From NCBI GenBank assembly GCA_013205525.1, contig JABMMR010000046.1, positions 1 through 6,925 on the forward strand: DNA of 6,925 bases, in the 5' to 3' direction. The notes below the pieces were generated by a model. It made no database searches, was not told the DNA's origin, and was given only the letters and a program-made list of their open reading frames with translations. Positions 1-6,743 of this stretch are shown piece after piece. This DNA is from Burkholderiales bacterium. GTDB taxonomy: Bacteria > Pseudomonadota > Gammaproteobacteria > Burkholderiales > Burkholderiaceae_C. Position numbers and translations under genes: made by a program. Within the stretch, counting starts at the first letter, position 1. Each line of letters starts with the position of its first letter.

Positions 1-30
1 CGGATAACACATTGATTCTATTGAGCATTT

Positions 31-47
31 CTATTGGTGTCCATTAG
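31..47. repeat. Imperfect dyad CTATTGG-N3-CCATTAG
   Basis: Bases 31-37 and 41-47 pair at six of seven positions, with a T/T mismatch in the middle. The left arm is part of the TCTATTG motif that also occurs at 17-23 and 102-108. It could be an operator-like site for a dimeric regulator, but there is no independent support, and AT-rich DNA generates such dyads easily. Confidence 0.25.
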
Positions 48-69
48 AAATAGCAAGGCTAAAGAGGGG

Positions 70-86
70 GGTATTTGATGAATACC
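70..86. repeat. Perfect inverted repeat GGTATT-N5-AATACC
   Basis: Six-base arms at 70-75 and 81-86 flank a five-base spacer, directly after a run of six G residues. No T-run follows on either strand, so it does not look like an intrinsic terminator. A protein-binding dyad is possible but unproven. Confidence 0.4.
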
Positions 87-234
87 AATCATGCTTAAAT
101 CTCTATTGGAAAATCTCGGATAAATATATATTAAGTTTTTTCTTGAAGTTATTGATTTTGTTGAAAAAAAATCATTTATTTGCAAAAATGTTTAAAAATA
201 ATAAATAAATGTATATATCTTAGTATTCATCTTT

Positions 235-240
235 TATAAT
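235..240 (+). promoter_or_regulatory. Possible -10 element (TATAAT)
   Basis: This is a perfect sigma70 -10 consensus hexamer, the only one noticed in the leader. The bases 16-18 upstream of it (around 211-218) are TATATA-like and not a recognisable -35 box. In a block of about 13-17% GC such a hexamer can arise by chance. If used, it would give a 5' untranslated leader of roughly 200 bases ahead of the TolC-type gene. Confidence 0.2.
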
Positions 241-360
241 AAAATTATTCAAAATAGCTCAAAACAAAAAACCGAGCAAAATTTGAAAATCTACAAAACA
301 TATCTTTTATCAGTTGTTTCGAGGTTCTTTTGCAACGCCCTAAACAGATGAAGGAAGGAA

Positions 361-369
361 ATGCCTTGA
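361..369 (+). other. Possible minimal upstream ORF (Met-Pro-stop)
   Basis: The ATG at 361 is preceded by AAGGA at 351-355 with a five-base spacing, a better ribosome-binding site than any I can see at the real gene starts here. The reading is Met-Pro, then TGA at 367-369, immediately followed by an in-frame TAA. It ends 86 bases before the preferred start of the TolC-type gene. It may be a chance purine tract or a small translated leader that affects mRNA access or stability. Confidence 0.2.
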
Positions 370-455
370 TAACACACAAATTTTCATGTTTTAGGTTCGA
401 AAAGTCTCACAATCATTTATTGTTATTATTAATTTTATCAAATTCTAAATTTCAG

Positions 456-1733
456 ATGACTGCATTTCGCTTTATCGTTGGTATTGGGATTTGCCTGATA
501 TGCCAAGGCTGGGCAGGTGCTCAAACTTTGAGTTTAGGCCGACTCATTGAACGAGCGATCGAGTCACACCCTTCCATACGCTCCCAACTGTCCAATGAAA
601 AATCTGCTCAATTAGGAATTGAAACAGCCCAATACCTAAGATACCCCACACCGCAACTTAGTCTAGAGACTGTGAAGAAAAGCAATTCTGACACCACCTA
701 TTCGGGCGGTGACGGGGTCGCAACAATTCGAATCACTCAACCTATTTTCAATGGCGGTCTGTTCAGTGCGCAATTAGACAAAGCTAAGGGCAGTTTGTTA
801 CTCAGTCAAGCCAGTGTGGATGAGGCGCGCCGGCAAATTGCTTTGCGCGTGGTGCAAGCCTACGCTGAATGGGTGGTTGCGGAATTGAAAGCGCAATCCG
901 TTGAGAAAAGCTTAGAGGTACATCAAAAACTTTTACAACAAGCAAAGAACAGAATTAACGAAGGTGTTTCACCAGCCAGTGATTTAAGCTTGATTCAAGG
1001 TCGGCTCGATACAACCTCTGGAGAGTTGTTTTCAGCTAAATTACAGGCCGAGTTATCCATCCAGAAATTGGGCGAATTGACAGACACAACCTTGAACTTA
1101 AAGGATTTGAAAAAGGATATGACAGGGCCTTTGATGCCAACCCTGAAAATTGACAGTCTGCTGGCCAACGCACAAATGTATTCACCAGAATTGCAAAAAG
1201 CAAAAGCGCAAGCACTCGTCTCTCGAGCCAACGTGAAAGAAAAAGAATCCGCACTTAAACCTGATATTTACGTGCGAGCTGAACGCCAATACGGCAACTA
1301 CTTCTCAGCTACAGACACCAGTGCACACAGCCGAATTTTTTTGGGAATGACCAGCAAATTCGGACCAGGATTTTCAAGCTTGACGCAAATCAAAAGCGCT
1401 AAATACCAAGATGATGCAAGCGAATTCGAGGTTCTGGCCCAGCAAAAACTCATTCGCGAACAAGTACTCAATGATCTCACCGTGCTGCAATCCATTGCGC
1501 CACGAGTTCAAGCCATCGAAGGCGCATTGCAGGCTTCTGCTGCGGTGTTTGAATCCTTTGAGAGGCAATTTAACTCTGGACGCAAAACCTGGCTGGACTT
1601 GATGACGGTTGTGCGCGATGTCATACAAAACGAAATTCAATTGGCGGAAATTCGCGGTTCTGAACTGCAAAGCAGCTGGCGTTTGCATATTGTGACCAGT
1701 CACAATTACTCTCAAACAAGCCCCAAACCATGA
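456..1733 (+). CDS. TolC-family outer membrane protein of a type I secretion system
   Basis: This is the outer-membrane channel of the secretion operon, expected to form a trimeric beta-barrel plus a periplasmic alpha-helical tunnel that docks on the HlyD-type adaptor. Translation from 456 gives 425 residues. A signal peptide is visible: hydrophobic residues 7-18, then a likely cut after AGA at 20-22. Two outer-membrane-efflux repeats follow, roughly residues 27-210 and 230-415, rich in long helices. The segment QPIFNGG (95-101) and the end segment with FNSGRKTWLDLM (372-383) match the T1SS branch of the TolC family. The frame is open back to a TTG at 330 and has another ATG at 348. I prefer 456 because it places a normal signal peptide at the N-terminus, although no Shine-Dalgarno is evident there. 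The stop overlaps the next start as ATGA. Confidence 0.93.
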   Translation: MTAFRFIVGIGICLICQGWAGAQTLSLGRLIERAIESHPSIRSQLSNEKSAQLGIETAQYLRYPTPQLSLETVKKSNSDTTYSGGDGVATIRITQPIFNGGLFSAQLDKAKGSLLLSQASVDEARRQIALRVVQAYAEWVVAELKAQSVEKSLEVHQKLLQQAKNRINEGVSPASDLSLIQGRLDTTSGELFSAKLQAELSIQKLGELTDTTLNLKDLKKDMTGPLMPTLKIDSLLANAQMYSPELQKAKAQALVSRANVKEKESALKPDIYVRAERQYGNYFSATDTSAHSRIFLGMTSKFGPGFSSLTQIKSAKYQDDASEFEVLAQQKLIREQVLNDLTVLQSIAPRVQAIEGALQASAAVFESFERQFNSGRKTWLDLMTVVRDVIQNEIQLAEIRGSELQSSWRLHIVTSHNYSQTSPKP

Positions 1734-3862
1734 GCGCCCACGCCGCACTTTCAGCATGCTTGCTTCGAATAGCACAGCTTCAGCAAAACCCGATTGACCG
1801 TCATGCCTTGATGCAAGCCCTTGATGAGGTCTCGAAAAGCAATCCTCGACATGTCAAGCAAGCCTTGGGGAAAATCACACGCATACTGATGCTGCCATCG
1901 CCTCAGTGGCAACGCAAACCAGACCCCGCCAATATGCCCCTGCTGGCACACCACTCTTCTTCAGGATGGTTTATTTTGCGCGGTCAAAACGCCCATAAAC
2001 AATGGGTTATTGAAGCTTGGAGCGACGAGCATCAAAAGCTGGCCGAGTCCACCAGCGATTTACCTACCAAAGACCTGACTCAAATGGCCAAGCTGTCTTT
2101 ATCGCAGCCATTTGAAGCCTCCAGCAGTCCCGTCTACAGCTTGATCAAGAAACAGGTGTTTTTAAATCCCTCCCGTTTGTTTGAAATCATGCTGGCAACG
2201 GTGACCATCAATTTGTTGGCCTTGGGCGCATCGCTCTACAGCATGCAAATTTACAACCGCGTCATACCCACCAGTGCCACCCAAACTTTGATTGTGTTGA
2301 CCATGGGCGTGTTGCTTGCCATGGTGATCGAGCACCTGATGAAGCACGCACGGTCTTCGCTGTATGACTTGCTCATTGACACAGTGGATCAAAGCCTGTC
2401 TCGCAGCGTATTCATGCGCTTGCTTTCAGTTCGCTTAGACCAAATGCCTTCAAGCGTTGGCAGCTTGGCCGCTCAAATGAATGCTTACCAAACTGTAAGA
2501 GGCTTTTTGACCACCGCAACCACCAATTTGTTGGTTGATGCGCCTTTTGTCATCATATTTTTGGTGTTGATTGGTTTGGTGGGTCACCCCATACTGTGCG
2601 CAGTGCCGCTTGTGTTTTTCTTGATTGCTTTGCTTCTCGGTGTGTGGAATCGAAAAAAGATAGAGAACTTGACCAACAAAGCCTCAGCACTGAGCAACTT
2701 TAAAACGGGCATCTTGGTAGAAAGCATCGAAGGCGCTGAAGTCATTAAATCGGGGCATGGTGGTTGGCGCATGCTCAACCGCTGGATGAGTGCATCGGAT
2801 GAGTCACGCAGCTATGAAAAGGTCATGCGGCAAATCACCGAACGAAACCAACATACCACCGCATCATTGCAACAAGTCTCCTATGTGCTGATGGTTGCCT
2901 TAGGTGCTGTTCTGGTTTCTGATGGCCTGACAACTCAAGGTGGGTTGATAGCTTGTTCCATTTTGTCTGGTCGCGTCTTAGGCCCGGTCGCGATGTTGCC
3001 CTCACTGCTGCTGCAATGGGGTCATGTAAAAGCAGCATTGAAGGGTCTTGATGGCTTGTGGCTACTGGAAGACGATCACCATGGCCAAGACCATCCACTG
3101 ACCCCAGAGACCATCCATGGGCTTTACCAAGTGGAAAAGGTCAGTAGCAGTTACCGCGGCAGCAGTCAAAAAGCCCTGCACATTGATAATCTGAGGATTC
3201 AGCCGGGCGAGAAAATTGGCGTTCTTGGCCCCATTGGGTCTGGTAAGACCACCTTTCTCAGATTGCTCTCGGGCATGTACAAACCCCAAGAAGGGCGTGT
3301 GTTGCTTGATCACATGGACATTGCCCACCTCAGCAAACCTTTGCTGGCTGAAAACATGGGGTTTCTTGCACAAGAAGGTCGTTTGTTTGCTGGCACCCTG
3401 CGTGAAAACCTCATCCTAGGCATGCTTGACCCGGGTGACGACAAACTCTTGGCGGCAGCAGAAACAACCGGACTGCTGCAACTGGTGATCAAGGCCCACC
3501 CCAAAGGTATGCAATTGCTTATCTCCGAAGGCGGCTTGGGCCTATCAGCAGGCCAACGTCAGTTGGTGCAATTAACCCGTATGTTTTTGCGTAGACCCAA
3601 GATTTGGCTGCTTGATGAACCCACCGCATCTATCGATAAGCAAACTGAGGTAAAGATTATTCAGGCGCTATCGAGCCATCTGCGTGAAAGCGACACCTTG
3701 GTGATGACGACCCACAAATTTGAGCTCCTCCCTTTGGTAGACAGGCTGATTGTGGTGAACAACCATGAAATTGTGCTCGACGGTCCAAGGGATAAAGTAT
3801 TGCAACAGTTGCAAAACCCACAAGGGGTCACGCCTATTCACAAAAATATGAAAACCGCATGA
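1730..3862 (+). CDS. Type I secretion ABC transporter, permease and ATPase (LapB/HlyB type)
   Basis: This is the inner-membrane engine that binds the substrate's C-terminal signal and couples ATP hydrolysis to export. It has 710 residues. Residues 1-140 are a soluble N-terminal region in the place of a C39 domain. No catalytic Cys context is present (the only Cys there is C10), and GWFILRG at 79-85 has Trp where a peptidase would have His, so I read it as a non-proteolytic C39-like domain. About six membrane segments lie at 152-172, 185-204, 262-285, 287-305, 383-400 and 404-425. YNRVIPTSATQTL at 175-187 is typical of this group. The nucleotide-binding domain is complete: Walker A GPIGSGKTT (500-508), Q-loop Q548, signature LSAGQ (605-609), Walker B IWLLDE (625-630) with catalytic E630, and H-loop H662. 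It overlaps both neighbours by ATGA, with no clear Shine-Dalgarno. The LapB-like assignment, and hence an adhesin-type substrate, is inference. Confidence 0.96.
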   Translation: MSAHAALSACLLRIAQLQQNPIDRHALMQALDEVSKSNPRHVKQALGKITRILMLPSPQWQRKPDPANMPLLAHHSSSGWFILRGQNAHKQWVIEAWSDEHQKLAESTSDLPTKDLTQMAKLSLSQPFEASSSPVYSLIKKQVFLNPSRLFEIMLATVTINLLALGASLYSMQIYNRVIPTSATQTLIVLTMGVLLAMVIEHLMKHARSSLYDLLIDTVDQSLSRSVFMRLLSVRLDQMPSSVGSLAAQMNAYQTVRGFLTTATTNLLVDAPFVIIFLVLIGLVGHPILCAVPLVFFLIALLLGVWNRKKIENLTNKASALSNFKTGILVESIEGAEVIKSGHGGWRMLNRWMSASDESRSYEKVMRQITERNQHTTASLQQVSYVLMVALGAVLVSDGLTTQGGLIACSILSGRVLGPVAMLPSLLLQWGHVKAALKGLDGLWLLEDDHHGQDHPLTPETIHGLYQVEKVSSSYRGSSQKALHIDNLRIQPGEKIGVLGPIGSGKTTFLRLLSGMYKPQEGRVLLDHMDIAHLSKPLLAENMGFLAQEGRLFAGTLRENLILGMLDPGDDKLLAAAETTGLLQLVIKAHPKGMQLLISEGGLGLSAGQRQLVQLTRMFLRRPKIWLLDEPTASIDKQTEVKIIQALSSHLRESDTLVMTTHKFELLPLVDRLIVVNNHEIVLDGPRDKVLQQLQNPQGVTPIHKNMKTA

Positions 3863-5043
3863 GCAACGATTACCAAGATGAGCCCCAAGGTAGCGGCAAA
3901 TTAATTCTGCTTCTTGCTGCTTGCGTAGCTGTATTCATTGCATGGGCCGCTTATTTTGAAATTGACCAAACCATACACACCACAGGGCAAGTGATTCTGA
4001 GTGCGCGTACCCAGTTGGTGCAAGCTGCAGACGGTGGCGTCTTAAAAGAATTGAAAGTGAAAGAGGGCGATACAGTCAAGAGTGGGCAACTGTTAGCGGT
4101 TTTAGAAAAGGAACGGGTGCAGGCTAACTTAGATGAAACACGCTCCAAAATCATGTCGCTCAAAGCGGCTCTTTTACGTGCAAAAGCAGAGGTGGCTTTG
4201 TCTGCACCTCAGTTCGGCTCTGAATTTAAAAATTACCCTGAATTTGTTTCGTCTCAGATGGGTTTGTACACACAGAGAAAGCTTTCGCTGGACGAGGAAT
4301 TGCGTTCACTTCAAGATGCTTTGAACATGGCTTTGCAAGAAAAGCGCATGAACGATAACTTGTTTAAAAACGGGGATGTGAGCGAACTTGATGTGCTCAG
4401 AGCCAAGCGTCAGGTGACCGAAATTGAGGGTCGAATGAGCGCCAGCAAAAACAAATACCTGCAAGAAACCCGAACTGAATTAACGCGTGTTGAAGACGAG
4501 CTCTCAGTACAGCTGCAAAAACTCAATGGCGCAGAAAACCTGCTCCACCATACTGCCCTTAAAGCCCCGATGGATGGGGTGGTGAAAACTTTAAAAATTC
4601 ACACCTTGGGTGGCGTACTCAGGCCCGGCGACGAACTCATGCACATCGCCCCTGTGGGAGACAACTTGCTTGTCGAAGCCAGAGTGTTACCTGTTGATAT
4701 GGGTCAATTGGTGGTGGGGCAAACAGTACAAATTTCTTTGGATGCCTACGATTACAGCCTGTATGGCAACCTCACTGGCGAATTGATTGACATCAGCCCT
4801 GACACGCTTTCAGATACCAATGCGCAGGGCTCGTCGGTCAATACACCCAATGGTCAGCCAAGTGTTTATTACAAGGTCAATATCCGTTTAGCCAAGGAAC
4901 AAATCAACCCCAAGGCTCAATTGATTGAAATCAAACCTGGCATGACTGCCAGCATCGATATCCGTACCGGCACCCGCAATCTGCTCAATTATTTGATGAA
5001 GCCGGTGATCAAAACCTTGGGGAACTCGCTCAACGAGAGATAG
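3859..5043 (+). CDS. HlyD-family type I secretion periplasmic adaptor
   Basis: This is the membrane fusion protein that links the ABC transporter to the TolC-type channel across the periplasm. It has 394 residues, somewhat short for the family (often 430-470). There is a short cytosolic N-terminus, one membrane anchor at about 14-32, and a first half-lipoyl segment around 50-83 (DGGVLKELKVKEGDTVKSGQ at 58-77). A long coiled-coil hairpin spans about 85-225, the second half-lipoyl segment 230-265 (KAPMDGVV at 235-242), and a beta-barrel region about 268-370. The end RTGTRNLLNYLMKP (369-382) and final ER are typical of the T1SS HlyD branch. The start ATG overlaps the ABC gene stop, so translation is probably coupled. 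The stop lies 15 bases from the end of the convergent helicase gene, and no terminator is evident in that gap. Confidence 0.96.
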   Translation: MSNDYQDEPQGSGKLILLLAACVAVFIAWAAYFEIDQTIHTTGQVILSARTQLVQAADGGVLKELKVKEGDTVKSGQLLAVLEKERVQANLDETRSKIMSLKAALLRAKAEVALSAPQFGSEFKNYPEFVSSQMGLYTQRKLSLDEELRSLQDALNMALQEKRMNDNLFKNGDVSELDVLRAKRQVTEIEGRMSASKNKYLQETRTELTRVEDELSVQLQKLNGAENLLHHTALKAPMDGVVKTLKIHTLGGVLRPGDELMHIAPVGDNLLVEARVLPVDMGQLVVGQTVQISLDAYDYSLYGNLTGELIDISPDTLSDTNAQGSSVNTPNGQPSVYYKVNIRLAKEQINPKAQLIEIKPGMTASIDIRTGTRNLLNYLMKPVIKTLGNSLNER

Positions 5044-5058
5044 CCCCCAAGTCTTTGC

Positions 5059-6558
5059 TTAAGCTCTGCCGGTTCCACGGGGCTTAAAACCAGGGGTGCG
5101 TTTGGGGCCTGCATAAGACCTGCCACCCGACGGTTTACCGAATCGCTTGGGTTCCGCGCCACTGGGTGCACGTGGGGCGCGTTGGCTGGGCTCCAAGCCA
5201 GGAATCATGTCCACGCGTAAAGGCTGCTGGGTGAAATGCTCGATGTCCAAAATTTTACGACGGTCACGCCACTCAGCAAACGTCACAGCCAAGCCGTCAC
5301 GACCTGCACGTCCTGTGCGTCCAATTCGGTGGGTATAGTCCTCTTGCTTCATTGGCAAGCCGAAATTAAATACATGGCTGATACTGGGCACATCGATACC
5401 GCGCGCGGCCACATCGGTAGCCACCAAAATTTGGACACGACCATCGCGCAGCGCTTGCAAACGGCGATTGCGCAAACCTTGGCTGAGGGCACCGTGCAAA
5501 GCAACTGCGGAGAAACCCACTTGTTGTAAGTCTTCGGCCAAAGCATCGCATTCAATTTGGGTTGAGGCAAAAACAATGGCTTGATCGATGCTGGTGTCAC
5601 GCAACCAATGGTCTAGCAGTTTGCGCTTGTGCTGTTGGCTATCAGCCCAAAAAAGAACTTGTTTGATGTTGGCATGCGCCTCTTGGGGCGAGTCGACTTG
5701 CAAACGCTGTGGTGCGCGCATGATGCGGGCAGCCAACTGCTGAATACGGGGTGCAAACGTGGCGCTGAACATCATGGTCTGGCGACGGGTCTGGGTGAGT
5801 TTGTGTACCTCGGCCAAGTCTTCGGCAAAACCCAAATCAAGCATGCGATCTGCCTCATCAACCACCAAAAACTGAACCTTATCGAGGTGCAATTGTTTGG
5901 AGCGCTGCAGGTCTAATAAACGTCCCGGTGTGGCCACCACCAAGTCAGCGTTGTGCAAACGTGCAATTTGCAAGGGGTAAGGCATGCCACCCACCACACA
6001 AGCGATACGCAATCCTTTGCAATGACGCACCAAATCGATGGCGTCTTTGGCAACTTGCTGAGCGAGTTCGCGGGTGGGGCAAAGAATCAAGGCCCCTGGG
6101 TTGGCGGGTTTGACATGACGTGTATCTGTGGGATTTTTGCGGCGCTGTTTTTTGGGCGATTCTTCACCACGCGCTGCAGCTTGAGCGACCTTGTCGGCCC
6201 AAGCCTTGTTTTCGTCTTTTTCTTGTTGCTGTTGTTGTTGCAGCAAGGTGTGCAACACAGGCAACAAAAACGCTGCGGTCTTGCCACTGCCCGTTTGGCT
6301 AGAGACCAATAAATCGTTGGCGGGTTTGTCTGCGTTGTCTTGCAAAGCCAAGGGAATAGCGCGGACCTGAACCGTGGTGGGTTGTGTAAAAGACAGGTCG
6401 CGAAGTGCGGCCAACAACTCTGGGGCCAGACCCATCTCAACAAAACCAGAGCCGTCAACTTTGGCGGTTTCTTTGGCCATTACAGCAGATGTGGCTTGTT
6501 GTAAATCGTTGGACGCTTCAACAACATCGGCCAAAACATGGGAATTCAATTCAGTCAT
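5059..6558 (-). CDS. rhlE: DEAD-box ATP-dependent RNA helicase, RhlE-like
   Basis: A cytoplasmic RNA helicase expected to unwind short RNA duplexes in ribosome assembly or RNA decay. It has 499 residues, with all core motifs in order: Q-motif Gln at 64 with upstream F39, motif I SSQTGSGKT (86-94), Ia PTRELAQQ (161-168), GG (190-191), TPGRL (210-214), DEAD (234-237), SAT (265-267), IVFAST (328-333), ATDVAARGID (380-389) and HRIGRTGRAGR (410-420). The segment from DIEHF to IPGLEP (438-456) and the basic Gly/Arg/Pro tail resemble RhlE; the symbol is a best fit, as SrmB-like relatives are close. A charged insert of about 45 residues (107-153), opening with six Gln, lies between motifs I and Ia. 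About 35 poorly conserved residues precede FVEMGLAPELL, so the true start could be downstream; no Shine-Dalgarno is clear before the ATG at 6558. Confidence 0.95.
   Translation of the reverse strand: MTELNSHVLADVVEASNDLQQATSAVMAKETAKVDGSGFVEMGLAPELLAALRDLSFTQPTTVQVRAIPLALQDNADKPANDLLVSSQTGSGKTAAFLLPVLHTLLQQQQQQEKDENKAWADKVAQAAARGEESPKKQRRKNPTDTRHVKPANPGALILCPTRELAQQVAKDAIDLVRHCKGLRIACVVGGMPYPLQIARLHNADLVVATPGRLLDLQRSKQLHLDKVQFLVVDEADRMLDLGFAEDLAEVHKLTQTRRQTMMFSATFAPRIQQLAARIMRAPQRLQVDSPQEAHANIKQVLFWADSQQHKRKLLDHWLRDTSIDQAIVFASTQIECDALAEDLQQVGFSAVALHGALSQGLRNRRLQALRDGRVQILVATDVAARGIDVPSISHVFNFGLPMKQEDYTHRIGRTGRAGRDGLAVTFAEWRDRRKILDIEHFTQQPLRVDMIPGLEPSQRAPRAPSGAEPKRFGKPSGGRSYAGPKRTPGFKPRGTGRA
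6223..6240. repeat. Trinucleotide tract encoding six glutamines in the helicase
   Basis: On the minus strand these six codons read CAA CAA CAA CAG CAA CAA (helicase residues 107-112). They open the charged insert between motifs I and Ia. As a short triplet repeat the tract could vary in length without breaking the frame. Confidence 0.85.
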
Positions 6559-6594
6559 AGATAAAGCCCAGCCTAGCGGCGGGCGCTCCGTTCA

Positions 6595-6617
6595 AAGGTT
6601 GGAAAAACATCAACCTT
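6595..6617. repeat. Inverted repeat AAGGTTG-N9-CAACCTT
   Basis: Perfect seven-base arms at 6595-6601 and 6611-6617. In the minus-strand transcript the loop would be U-rich. It sits 37-59 bases upstream of the helicase start. Confidence 0.6.
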
Positions 6618-6628
6618 CAAACAAGCAA

Positions 6629-6647
6629 GCCAACAATGAATGTTGGC
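6629..6647. repeat. Inverted repeat GCCAACA-N5-TGTTGGC
   Basis: Perfect seven-base arms at 6629-6635 and 6641-6647 with a five-base loop, the most hairpin-like dyad of the spacer. On the minus strand it is followed by TTGCTTGTTTG, only loosely T-rich, so a weak terminator for orn is possible but not convincing. Confidence 0.6.
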
Positions 6648-6649
6648 GT

Positions 6650-6667
6650 GGTTCAATTCTATGAACC
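6650..6667. repeat. Inverted repeat GGTTCA-N6-TGAACC
   Basis: Perfect six-base arms at 6650-6655 and 6662-6667. It lies two bases from the preceding dyad. The symmetric six-base-arm, six-base-spacer layout would also suit a dimeric DNA-binding protein. Confidence 0.5.
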
Positions 6668-6692
6668 CAAGGTGAGAGGCAGATGTAGCAAA

Positions 6693-6707
6693 TGGGTCAT
6701 TGACCCA
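6693..6707. repeat. Inverted repeat TGGGTCA-N1-TGACCCA
   Basis: Perfect seven-base arms around a single central base. As RNA it could form a six-pair stem with a three-base loop; as DNA it is a compact operator-like palindrome. It lies about 48 bases past the orn stop. Confidence 0.5.
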
Positions 6708-6731
6708 ACGAATCGTATTCTCGCACGGATT

Positions 6732-6743
6732 AGGGTCTACCCT
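6732..6743. repeat. Short inverted repeat AGGGT-N2-ACCCT
   Basis: Five-base arms with a two-base spacer, 11 bases past the orn stop on the minus strand. No T-run follows on that strand. It is short enough to be chance, and is listed because it lines up with the other dyads of the spacer. Confidence 0.3.

Larger units (their letters stand above)
1..455. other. AT-rich non-coding leader upstream of the secretion operon
   Basis: No supportable gene is visible on either strand. In the one plus-strand frame open from base 1, a stop (TAG) comes at 45-47, too little to call a gene tail. Hand-counted GC is about 37% for 1-120, 13% for 121-240, 23% for 241-300 and 26% for the whole stretch, far below the genes beside it. 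It contains three copies of TCTATTG (17-23, 30-36, 102-108), two of CGGATAA (1-7, 117-123), a G6 run (66-71), a perfect dyad (70-86), and a TATAAT hexamer (235-240). Such DNA commonly carries promoters and binds H-NS-type silencers; that role is inferred from composition only. Confidence 0.8.

Noticed and set aside
66..71. G6 run as a phase-variable homopolymer tract
   Set aside because: Six bases is short for slippage and no gene or defined promoter is positioned around it.
143..208. TTGAAG, TTGATT and TTGCAA as -35 boxes paired with downstream -10-like hexamers
   Set aside because: At standard spacings the partners match the -10 consensus at four of six bases at best, which is expected by chance in DNA this AT-rich.
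1..455. tRNA, rRNA, CRISPR array, insertion sequence or attachment site in the leader
   Set aside because: No cloverleaf, regularly spaced repeat, transposase fragment or terminal inverted repeats could be seen.
1374..1775. 133-codon open frame on the minus strand opposite the TolC-type gene
   Set aside because: It lies opposite a well-supported gene, shows no recognisable domain, and is explained as a shadow of the coding frame.
5059..5087. Stem TTAAGCTC/GGGCTTAA (one G-U pair) overlapping the helicase stop, possible bidirectional terminator
   Set aside because: The loop is 13 bases and neither strand has a T-run after the stem; it also lies within helicase coding sequence, so terminator function is unsupported.
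5953..6312. 119-codon open frame on the plus strand opposite the helicase
   Set aside because: It is antisense to conserved helicase motifs; its hydrophobic leucine run is just the reverse reading of the glutamine codon tract.
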